Assembly: GCF_023721795.1 (NCBI RefSeq)
Contig: NZ_JAMQYE010000001.1
Span: 620,001-684,000 of the forward strand
From: Zeimonas sediminis
GTDB taxonomy: Bacteria > Pseudomonadota > Gammaproteobacteria > Burkholderiales > Burkholderiaceae_E
DNA length: 64,000 nt
Direction of reading: 5' to 3'
In this document: positions 54,624 through 61,761 of the stretch, piece after piece
Layout: the number at the start of each line of letters is the position of its first letter
Position numbering within the stretch: position 1 is the first letter of the stretch
The notes under the pieces: model-generated
What the model saw: the letters and a program-made list of their open reading frames with translations, nothing else
Database searches by the model: none
Told to the model about the DNA's origin: nothing
Made by a program: the position numbers and the translations under genes

Positions 54624-56537
54624 ATGCAGGTGCTCGGGAAGATCCAGTCGGTGCTCCAGTGGTTCTTCCTGCGGATGGACGGCGTCGGCAATCGCGTCTT
54701 CGGCGAGCGCCTGAACCCGATGTACTACCTCGGGGCCACCAGCTACTGGATGTTCTGGCTGGTCGTGGCGAGCGGCCTCTACGTGTACGCCTTCTACGAG
54801 ACCGGCGTCGACAAGACCTATGCGTCGATGCAGGCGATCACGCACGGCCAGTGGTTCGCCGGCGGCATCCTGCGCAGCGTGCACCGCTACGCGTCCGACG
54901 CGATGGTCCTCACGATGCTGCTGCACATGCTGCGGCACTTCGCCTTCGACCGGCACCGGGGTTTCCGAGCGTTCTCGTGGATCACCGGCGTGGTCGTGAT
55001 GTGGCTGGTCTACGTGTCGGGCGTCAACGGCTTCATGCTGCCGTGGGACCGGCTCGCCCAGTTCGTCGTCGTCGCGACCACCGAGTGGCTCGACGCGCTG
55101 CCGGCGTTCCGGGGGATCCTGACCCGCAACTTCATCACCCCCGAGGCGGTGTCGGACCGGCTGTTCTCGCTGCTTTCCTTCCTGCACATCGGCATCCCGC
55201 TGGTCGTGCTGCTGGCGCTGTGGATCCACACCCAGCGCGTGCCGCGCGCCTCGCAGATGCCGCCCCGCCCGCTGGCGCTCGGGCTGGCGCTGATGCTGCT
55301 CGTGCTGTCGCTGGCCCGGCCGGTGATCGGCCAGGCGCCGGCCGACTTCGCGTCGTTCCCGGCGGTCCTCGACTTCGACTGGTTCTACCTGAGCGTCTAT
55401 CCGCTGATCTACGCATGGGATCCGCTATGGCTCTGGGGCGCGCTCGCGGCCGGAACGCTGCTGCTGTTCGCCCTGCCCTGGTTGCCGCCCGCCCGCTACG
55501 CCCGCGGCGAGCCGCGTCGGATGACGGTTCACCCGGGGCGCGTCAGCGCTCCCGTGCGGCCCGGCGAGACCCTGCTCGACGCCGGGCTGCGGGCCGGCGT
55601 GCCGCTGCCCTTCGAGTGCCGCTCGGGCGGCTGCGGCGTGTGCAAGGCCACGCTGGTCGGCGGCGAGGTCGAGATGTCCGGCTACCAGAAGAGTGCCCTG
55701 TCCGACGACGAGCGCGCGGCGGGCCGGATCCTGACCTGCTGCGCGACCGCGGTGACCGATGTCGAGTTCGAGTACGAGGAGAACGCGGCGGCGCGCGGCG
55801 TCGCGATCGGTCACTACGCGGCCACGGTCGAGCGGCTCGAGAAACTGGCCCACGACGTGATGCTGCTCGCCCTGAGGCTGCAGGACGGGGCCAGGATCTC
55901 GTACGTGGCGGGGCAGTACGTGAACGTCATCCTCGAGGACGGCGCCCGCCGCAGCTACTCGTTCACCGCGCCGTCGGGCGAGACCGACCTGGTCGAGCTT
56001 CACGTGAGGCGGGTGCCGGGCGGCCGGTTCACGACCCGGGTGTTCGAGTCGATGAAGCTGGGCGACCGGCTCGAATTCGAAGGCCCGATCGGTTCGTTCG
56101 TGCTGCACGAGCCCAGCGACAAGCCGCTGATCTTCGTGGCCGGCGCGACCGGCTTCGCGCCGGTCAAGAGCCTGCTCGAGCAGGCGTTCAGGCTGGGCAT
56201 CGAGCGCCCGCTCTACCTGTACTGGGGCGTGCGCCAGAAGCGCGACCTGTACCTGGCCGAGCTGCCCGAGCGCTGGGCCCGAGAGCACCCGAACTTCCGC
56301 TTCGTGCCGGTGCTCTCGGAGCCGGCCCCCGGCGATGCCTGGCAGGGCCGCACCGGGCTGGTCCACGAGGCGATCCTCGCCGATTTCCCGGACCTCACAG
56401 GCCTTGCCGTGTACGCCTGCGGCTCGGTCCGCATGGTCGAGGCCGCGCGGCCCGCCTTCGTGGCGCAGGGCCTGTCCGAGGACGCCTGCTATTCCGACGC
56501 GTTCGTCCCGGCGGGCGGCGCGGGCCCCGCGCGGTAG
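54624..56537 (+). CDS. cytochrome b - [2Fe-2S] ferredoxin - FAD/NAD reductase fusion
   Basis: 637 residues from MQVLGKIQSVL, preceded by CGAGGGAG. Cytochrome b domain with bis-His pairs His87/His101 and His188/His202, six TM segments to about residue 287, then a plant-type [2Fe-2S] ferredoxin (Cys332, 337, 340, 372), then a ferredoxin-reductase unit with FAD motif RSYSFTAP (443-450) and NAD motif GATGFAPVKSLLEQ (507-520). It could move electrons from NAD(P)H through FAD and Fe-S to heme b and quinone, or in reverse. Divergent from, and sharing the FNR/DNR box with, the heme-copper operon. Confidence 0.88.
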   Translation: MQVLGKIQSVLQWFFLRMDGVGNRVFGERLNPMYYLGATSYWMFWLVVASGLYVYAFYETGVDKTYASMQAITHGQWFAGGILRSVHRYASDAMVLTMLLHMLRHFAFDRHRGFRAFSWITGVVVMWLVYVSGVNGFMLPWDRLAQFVVVATTEWLDALPAFRGILTRNFITPEAVSDRLFSLLSFLHIGIPLVVLLALWIHTQRVPRASQMPPRPLALGLALMLLVLSLARPVIGQAPADFASFPAVLDFDWFYLSVYPLIYAWDPLWLWGALAAGTLLLFALPWLPPARYARGEPRRMTVHPGRVSAPVRPGETLLDAGLRAGVPLPFECRSGGCGVCKATLVGGEVEMSGYQKSALSDDERAAGRILTCCATAVTDVEFEYEENAAARGVAIGHYAATVERLEKLAHDVMLLALRLQDGARISYVAGQYVNVILEDGARRSYSFTAPSGETDLVELHVRRVPGGRFTTRVFESMKLGDRLEFEGPIGSFVLHEPSDKPLIFVAGATGFAPVKSLLEQAFRLGIERPLYLYWGVRQKRDLYLAELPERWAREHPNFRFVPVLSEPAPGDAWQGRTGLVHEAILADFPDLTGLAVYACGSVRMVEAARPAFVAQGLSEDACYSDAFVPAGGAGPAR

Positions 56538-56542
56538 CGGCC

Positions 56543-57016
56543 TCAGCCCTCGCCGCGCGCCCGGTACTCGGCGATCTCGTCCTCGTCGGCCTCCGACACC
56601 TCGACGACCTTCAGTTCGAAGCGCAGCGCCATGCCGGCCAGCGGGTGGTTGCCGTCGAGCACGACCTGGTCGCCGGCGATGTCGGTCACGATCCAGATCC
56701 GGCCGTCGGGTGCCTCGCCGGGCACGCCCTCGAAGCCCATCCCCTCCTCGAGCTTCTCGGGCAGCGACTCGCGCGGCGCGAGCCTGACCAGCGAGGGGTC
56801 GTAGTCGCCGAAGGTCTGCTCCGGCTCCAGGTACAGGCTGGTCTCGAAGCCGGCGAGCCTGCCTTCGAGCGCCAGCTCGATCGGCTCGAACACGTCGCCG
56901 TAGCCGCCGTGCAGGTAGGTGATCTCGCGCTCGCCGTGCTCGACCGGCTCGCCGTCCGAATCGAACAGCCGATAGTGGACGGTGATCCAGCGATCCTTCG
57001 CGACCTCGAGTTCCAA
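56543..57016 (-). CDS. FKBP-type (SlyD-like) peptidyl-prolyl isomerase, TTG start
   Basis: 157 residues. FKBP signature at HYRLFDSDGEPVEHGE and EPIELALEGRLAGFETSLYLEP, with the inserted SlyD-like IF domain (about residues 65-120). SlyD proteins are chaperone-isomerases; the His-rich nickel-binding tail of E. coli SlyD is absent. No ATG precedes the domain; TTG at 57016, 8 nt after AAGGAG, fits. It converges on the cyt b-reductase gene (5-nt gap) and is divergent from the cupin gene. Confidence 0.85.
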   Translation of the reverse strand: MELEVAKDRWITVHYRLFDSDGEPVEHGEREITYLHGGYGDVFEPIELALEGRLAGFETSLYLEPEQTFGDYDPSLVRLAPRESLPEKLEEGMGFEGVPGEAPDGRIWIVTDIAGDQVVLDGNHPLAGMALRFELKVVEVSEADEDEIAEYRARGEG

Positions 57017-57031
57017 ACCTGCACTCCTTCC

Positions 57032-57037
57032 TATAAT
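57032..57037 (+). promoter_or_regulatory. putative -10 (TATAAT) for the cupin gene
   Basis: Consensus TATAAT ends 6 nt before the ATG at 57044. Initiation 6-7 nt downstream would put the 5' end on the start codon, so a leaderless transcript is predicted. No good -35. Confidence 0.45.
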
Positions 57038-57043
57038 CGCCGG

Positions 57044-58270
57044 ATGAAGACCAGCACCCGGATGTCCACCGCGCCGCGTCGCGGCTCGGAGCCCACCGCG
57101 CCGCGTCGCCGCCCGGAACCCGTGGCGCCGCTCGGCGGCCTCAGTGTAGACGACTTCATGCGGCGGCATTGGCAGCGCCGGCCGCTGCTGATCCGGCAGG
57201 CGATCCCCGGCTTCGCGCCGCCGCTCGACCCCGCACAACTGGTCGCGCTGGCGGCGGACGACGCGGTCGAGTCGCGGCTCGTGATGCGCCGCCGCTCGCG
57301 CTGGTCGCTCGCGCACGGCCCCTTCGAGGCCGACGAGATCCCGTCGCTGAAGGCGCGCGACTGGACGCTGTTGGTGCAGGGCGTGGACCTGCACTCCGAC
57401 GCGGCGCACGGGTTGCTCGCGCGCTTCCGGTTCGTGCCCGACGCCCGCCTCGACGACCTGATGATCAGCCTGGCCGGCGACGGTGGCGGGGTCGGTCCGC
57501 ACGTGGACTCCTACGACGTGTTCCTGCTGCAAGCCTGGGGGCGACGACGCTGGCGGATCGGCCCGGTGCGCAAGCCGCGGCTGGTGCCGGGCCTGCCGCT
57601 GAAGATCCTCGACGGATTCGAGCCCGACGAGGAATGGCTGCTCGAGCCGGGCGACATGCTCTACCTGCCGCCCGGCTGGGGGCACGACGGCATCGCCGAG
57701 GGGCCCTGCATGACCTGCTCGATCGGCTTTCGCGCGCCGTCGCGCCACGAATTCCTGGCCGCCTTCCTGGCCGAGGCGGCCGACGCGCCGGGCGGGCCGG
57801 ACCCGCGATTCGGCGATCGCGGCCGGGCGCCGACCGCCACGCCGGCCCGGCTGCCCGACGATCTGGCAGCCACGCTGTCGGGGTGGGCGCGAGACTGGCG
57901 CCCGGATCCGGCCCGGGTCGACGAGTTCGTCGGCCGATACCTGACCGAGCCCAAGCCCTCGGTCTGGTTCGAGCCGCCGGCCCCGATGCCGCTCGCGCGC
58001 TTCGTGCGCGCCGCCCGCCGGAACGGCCTCAGGCTGGACCGGCGCAGCCGGATGCTCTGGCGCGGCGCGCGGCTCTACATCAACGGCGAGGCGCCCGCGG
58101 TACCCCGCGGCGCGCTGCGCCTGCTGCGCTCGCTCGCCGAGTCGCGCCGGCTGGACGCGCGCGAGCTTTCGGAGCTCGACGCGCAGGCGCCGATCTTCGG
58201 GCTCCTGCACGCCTGGCGCGAGGCCGGGTGGATCGCCGACGGCGCGGAGCCGTCCGGCCGGAGCGGTTGA
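57044..58270 (+). CDS. JmjC-like cupin hydroxylase (RoxA/YcfD type)
   Basis: 408 residues. N-terminal low-complexity tail (TAPRRGSEPTAPRRRPEP), then the cupin-like 2-oxoglutarate/Fe(II) oxygenase domain with the iron ligands in GPHVDSYDVFLLQ (HxD) and the distal His in PPGWGHDG, and a C-terminal domain with the winged-helix-like tail of YcfD. YcfD hydroxylates an arginine of ribosomal protein L16. Pairing with an FKBP/SlyD gene is usual in Burkholderiales. Starts at 57044 or at Met7. Confidence 0.85.
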   Translation: MKTSTRMSTAPRRGSEPTAPRRRPEPVAPLGGLSVDDFMRRHWQRRPLLIRQAIPGFAPPLDPAQLVALAADDAVESRLVMRRRSRWSLAHGPFEADEIPSLKARDWTLLVQGVDLHSDAAHGLLARFRFVPDARLDDLMISLAGDGGGVGPHVDSYDVFLLQAWGRRRWRIGPVRKPRLVPGLPLKILDGFEPDEEWLLEPGDMLYLPPGWGHDGIAEGPCMTCSIGFRAPSRHEFLAAFLAEAADAPGGPDPRFGDRGRAPTATPARLPDDLAATLSGWARDWRPDPARVDEFVGRYLTEPKPSVWFEPPAPMPLARFVRAARRNGLRLDRRSRMLWRGARLYINGEAPAVPRGALRLLRSLAESRRLDARELSELDAQAPIFGLLHAWREAGWIADGAEPSGRSG

Positions 58271-58295
58271 AAGCGCACGTGTGAAGGCAGGCCGC

Positions 58296-59084
58296 TCAGG
58301 CCTGGTGCCAGTCCAGCCCCTCGGCCTGGTCGGCGACGCGAATGTCCTCGAGTCCGGCGTCGAGCACCGCGGCCAGGGCCCGCTGCGCCAGGTCCGGGCG
58401 GTTGTTCTGCTGGCTCAGGTGGGCGGCGACGACGGTCTTCAGCCTGCCGCGATCGATCGCGGCCAGGATCTCGGCGGCCTGCTCGTTGGCAAGGTGCCCC
58501 CAGGGGCCGCCGATCCGGCGCTTGAGCACCGGCGGATAGGCGGGGTTGTCGGCGAGCAGGCGCGGATCGTGATTGCACTCCAGCACCAGCGCGTCGAGCC
58601 GCGACAGCGCCCGCACGACGTGCGGCGTGCCGTGTCCCAGGTCGGTCAGCACGCCGAGGCGGGCGCGACCGTCGTCGAACACGTACTGGACCGGCTCGCG
58701 GGCATCGTGGGGCACCGGGATCGGTTCGACCCGGAACGGCCCGACTTCGAAGGGCTGGTGAGGATCGACGATCCGGACCAGCGTCTCGGCCCGGCCGACG
58801 CGGCCGCAGGCCTGCAGCGTGCCGTGGGTCAGGTGGACCGCGATCCCGTGGGCCGCCGCCAGGCGAAAGACGCCTCCGACGTGATCGCCGTGCTCGTGGG
58901 TGACCAGGATCGCCGACAGGCTGACCGGCTCGCAGCCGAGCGCGCGCAGCCTGCGTTCGGCCTCGCGAAGGCCGAAGCCGCAGTCGACGAGCACGCGGCG
59001 CGGCACGCCGCCGTCGTCGGTCTCGACCAACAGCGCGTTGCCTTCGCTGCCGCTGCCCAGGCTCGCGAAGCGCAGGCCTGCCAC
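58296..59084 (-). CDS. MBL-fold hydrolase (WalJ/YycJ-like)
   Basis: 262 residues. SLGSGSEGNALLV is the N-terminal YycJ signature, HEHGDH the metal motif, then ECNHDPRLL and HLSQQNNRP. Relatives include B. subtilis WalJ and are proposed DNA exonucleases; function here is not known. It follows bamC by 4 nt in the conserved dapA-bamC-MBL order of betaproteobacteria. Confidence 0.85.
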   Translation of the reverse strand: MAGLRFASLGSGSEGNALLVETDDGGVPRRVLVDCGFGLREAERRLRALGCEPVSLSAILVTHEHGDHVGGVFRLAAAHGIAVHLTHGTLQACGRVGRAETLVRIVDPHQPFEVGPFRVEPIPVPHDAREPVQYVFDDGRARLGVLTDLGHGTPHVVRALSRLDALVLECNHDPRLLADNPAYPPVLKRRIGGPWGHLANEQAAEILAAIDRGRLKTVVAAHLSQQNNRPDLAQRALAAVLDAGLEDIRVADQAEGLDWHQA

Positions 59085-59088
59085 GGCC

Positions 59089-60237
59089 TTACTTCAGCTG
59101 TTCGTGCAGCAGCGTCAGGATCTTCGTGGCCGTGGTCCGGTCGATGCCGGCCACCGGCTTGCCCTCGCGATCGAGGACGGTCACGACCGTGGCGCTGCCC
59201 GAGTCGACCGCCCGCACCTGGAACTGCTGCGAGATCGGCTCTTCCTTGGCCCTGCCGATCAGCCGCGAGAAGAAGCCCGGCCGGGTGTTGGCCTGGCGGG
59301 CCTGCGCCTCGGGATCGATGTAGCGGACGAAGTACAGGCCGCGCGAACGGTCGCGATCGTCGACGGTGAATCCGCCGCGATCGAGCGCCAGCCCGATGCT
59401 GCGCCACGCGCGGTCGAAGGACTCGGCGATCTCGACCCTGGGCTGCTCGCCCTCGGCGAACAGCCTGGCCCGGGCGGGCGCCGGCGCGGCGGCCGCGGCG
59501 GTGGCCTGCTCGGCCCGCTCCTGCGTGGCGCCGAGCTTGACCATCATCCGTCGCATGAACTCGATCTCGAGCTCGGGGTCGCTGGGCCTGGGCTGCCAGA
59601 TCGTCTGGTCCTGCTCGGCGGTGGAGTAGACCTCGACCATCCCCCGGTGGCTCACGTAGATCTCGGTGCCGCCCTGCCCCTTCTCGATGCGGGTGCGGAA
59701 CTTGTCGCGCTCGCCGGTGGAATACAGCTGGTCGACCGCCTTGCCGAGCGTGCGCCGGATGAAGTCGAGCGGGATCTTCGCGCGATTCTCGGCCCAGTCG
59801 GTCTCGAGGATGCCGGTCTCGGGAGACTCGGTCTGGATGATGAAGCCGGACTCCTGCCAGAACTCGCGCAACAGGATCCAGGCTTGCTCCGGCGGCAGTT
59901 CGGTGACCAGCCAGCGATCGCCGCCCTGCCGCTCCATCCGCACCCCGGCGGTGGCGGGCAGCACGGTCGCAGTTCTGGCCGGTTGGGCCGCGGCGCGGCT
60001 GCGCTCGTAGCCGGAGGCGGTGCGCTCGGCCTGCGCGCTGTCGGGAATCGCGAAGCGGCCATCGCCGCGAGGGCTGGCCAGGTCGGGAGGAATGTCGAGC
60101 GGCGGGCGCTTGGCGCCGGCCGACTTGTAGTCGATCCGACTGCGCTCGTCGAGGTATTCGTTGATCGAGCAGGCGCCGAGCGCCGAAATCGCGGTGGCGA
60201 GCGCCACCAGCCTGACCAGGTACGCGGCGGCCTTCAT
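59089..60237 (-). CDS. bamC: outer-membrane assembly lipoprotein BamC
   Basis: 382 residues. A signal peptide with lipobox (ISALGACSIN) is followed by an unstructured N-terminal part with YKSAGAKRPPLDIPPDL, a Bam-binding segment, then two helix-grip domains, the second beginning near EGEQPRVEIAESFDRAWR. BamC is the NlpB component of the BAM complex, inserting beta-barrel proteins in the outer membrane. It sits 2 nt after the dapA stop. Confidence 0.93.
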   Translation of the reverse strand: MKAAAYLVRLVALATAISALGACSINEYLDERSRIDYKSAGAKRPPLDIPPDLASPRGDGRFAIPDSAQAERTASGYERSRAAAQPARTATVLPATAGVRMERQGGDRWLVTELPPEQAWILLREFWQESGFIIQTESPETGILETDWAENRAKIPLDFIRRTLGKAVDQLYSTGERDKFRTRIEKGQGGTEIYVSHRGMVEVYSTAEQDQTIWQPRPSDPELEIEFMRRMMVKLGATQERAEQATAAAAAPAPARARLFAEGEQPRVEIAESFDRAWRSIGLALDRGGFTVDDRDRSRGLYFVRYIDPEAQARQANTRPGFFSRLIGRAKEEPISQQFQVRAVDSGSATVVTVLDREGKPVAGIDRTTATKILTLLHEQLK

Positions 60238-60239
60238 CG

Positions 60240-61136
60240 TCAATTCAGTACTCCAGCGCTGGCGAGCGCGGCATGCACCGTGTCGCGCTTGCCTTCGGAC
60301 AGCGGGGTGAGCGGGAGGCGGATGCCGGCGCCGATGCGCCCCATTTCGGCCAGCGCCCACTTGACCGGGATCGGGTTCGCCTCGACGAAGAGGTCGAGGT
60401 GCAGCGGCAGCAGCCTGCGATTGATCGCCAGCGCGCCCGGCCAGTCGCCGGCGAGCGCGAGCTCGCACATCTTCGCGACCGGCCCCGGCGCGACGTTCGC
60501 GGTGACCGAGATCACGCCGTGACCGCCCATGGCGATCAGGGCGAGCGCCGAGTCGTCGTTGCCGCTGTAGACGGCGAACTGCGGGGGCAGCGCGGCCAGC
60601 AGCGCGGACACCCGCGGGATGTCGCCGGTGGCATCCTTGAGGCCGACGATGCCCGGCACCTGCGCCAGGCGCAGCGTCGTCTCGTTGGACAGATCGGCCA
60701 CGGTGCGACCGGGCACGTTGTAGAGGATGACCGGGAGGTCGACCGCCTCGGCCACCGCGCGGAAATGCCGGTACATGCCTTCCTGGGTCGGCTTGTTGTA
60801 GTACGGCACCACCTGCAGCGTGGCCTGGGCCCCGACCTTCTTCGCGGCCTCGGTCAGCTCGATCGCCTCGCGCGTGGAATTCCCGCCGGTGCCGGCGACG
60901 ACCGGCACGCGGCCCGCCGAATGCTCGACCGCAACCCGGATCAGCTCGATGTGCTCGTCGACGTCGACCGTTGGCGATTCGCCGGTGGTGCCCACCGCGA
61001 CGATCGCCGCCGTGCCTTCCGCCACGTGCCAGTCGATCAGCTCGCGGTAGGCGTCGAAGTCGAGGCTGCCGTCCTCGTGCATCGGGGTCACGATGGCCAC
61101 GAGGCTGCCCTTGATCATGGAGGATCCGTCGCTCAT
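60240..61136 (-). CDS. dapA: 4-hydroxy-tetrahydrodipicolinate synthase
   Basis: 298 residues. (beta/alpha)8 barrel with [10 protein letters not shown] near the N-terminal third, the Tyr-containing YNVPGRT, and the Schiff-base lysine in GLKDATGD. It condenses pyruvate and aspartate semialdehyde for lysine and diaminopimelate. The ATG overlaps the upstream methyltransferase stop (ATGA); an alternative start at [13 protein letters not shown], six residues later, is the common annotation. Confidence 0.95.
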   Translation of the reverse strand: MSDGSSMIKGSLVAIVTPMHEDGSLDFDAYRELIDWHVAEGTAAIVAVGTTGESPTVDVDEHIELIRVAVEHSAGRVPVVAGTGGNSTREAIELTEAAKKVGAQATLQVVPYYNKPTQEGMYRHFRAVAEAVDLPVILYNVPGRTVADLSNETTLRLAQVPGIVGLKDATGDIPRVSALLAALPPQFAVYSGNDDSALALIAMGGHGVISVTANVAPGPVAKMCELALAGDWPGALAINRRLLPLHLDLFVEANPIPVKWALAEMGRIGAGIRLPLTPLSEGKRDTVHAALASAGVLN

Positions 61137-61720
61137 GAGAGGTCCGAAGCGAAAAGCGCTAGTTTATCCGAGCCTGCCGCCGGCCGCGCCGCGCAGACCC
61201 GCTGCACGATCGCCGGCTTCGGCGCGGCGACGTAGCCCGACTCGTAGGCGGCGATCGTGAGCCCGGCCGCGCGCGCGCGGTCGATCAGCTCGCCCTCGCG
61301 CAGCAGGAAATCCGGGTTCGACGGACGCCCGTAGGCCTCGTTGCCCAGCCCGAAGGTCTCGTAGACGAGCCTTCCGCCCGGCGCGAGCAGCCCGCAGACC
61401 AGCGCGAAACGCGGCCGGAACAGGTAGTTCGCGACGATCACCGCGTCGAAGGCGGCGGGCGGCAGCGTCCACGCGCCCTGCTCCAGGTCGACGCGCTGGG
61501 TCGCGACCGACTCCGCGCCCGCGCGCGCGGCGAGCTCGGCCAGCGCGTCGGCGTCGCGGTCGACCGCCAGCACGCGGTGGCCCAGCGACGCGGCAAGCAG
61601 CGCGTGGCGGCCGCTGCCGCAGGCCAGGTCCAGGACGCGGGCCCCCGGCGGCAAGGCCGCGAGCCAGCGGGCGACCCACGCCGAGGGGGCGCCGCCCCCG
61701 TGCGATTGCGAATGTGACAT
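61133..61720 (-). CDS. class I SAM-dependent methyltransferase
   Basis: 195 residues. The SAM site [19 protein letters not shown] (motif I) and the [12 protein letters not shown] acidic loop are clear; ANYLFRPRF is motif IV-like. Substrate is not determinable. It is coupled to dapA. A ribosome site AAAGG precedes the ATG, which lies 41 bp from the divergent PAS-GGDEF-EAL start. Confidence 0.85.
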   Translation of the reverse strand: MSHSQSHGGGAPSAWVARWLAALPPGARVLDLACGSGRHALLAASLGHRVLAVDRDADALAELAARAGAESVATQRVDLEQGAWTLPPAAFDAVIVANYLFRPRFALVCGLLAPGGRLVYETFGLGNEAYGRPSNPDFLLREGELIDRARAAGLTIAAYESGYVAAPKPAIVQRVCAARPAAGSDKLALFASDLS

Positions 61721-61750
61721 CCTTTCTGTCCACCGAGGAAAACGATCGGC

Positions 61751-61756
61751 TAGATT
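61751..61756 (+). promoter_or_regulatory. putative -10 for the GGDEF/EAL gene
   Basis: TAGATT (or GATTAT two bases later) ends 3-5 nt before the ATG at 61762. This again predicts a leaderless or near-leaderless mRNA. Confidence 0.3.
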
Positions 61757-61761
61757 ATCGA

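Noticed and set aside
54659-58270. Long plus-strand open frame covering cyt b-reductase and cupin regions
   Set aside because: Its first part is an Arg-rich out-of-frame reading of the fusion gene; only the portion from 57044 is a real gene.
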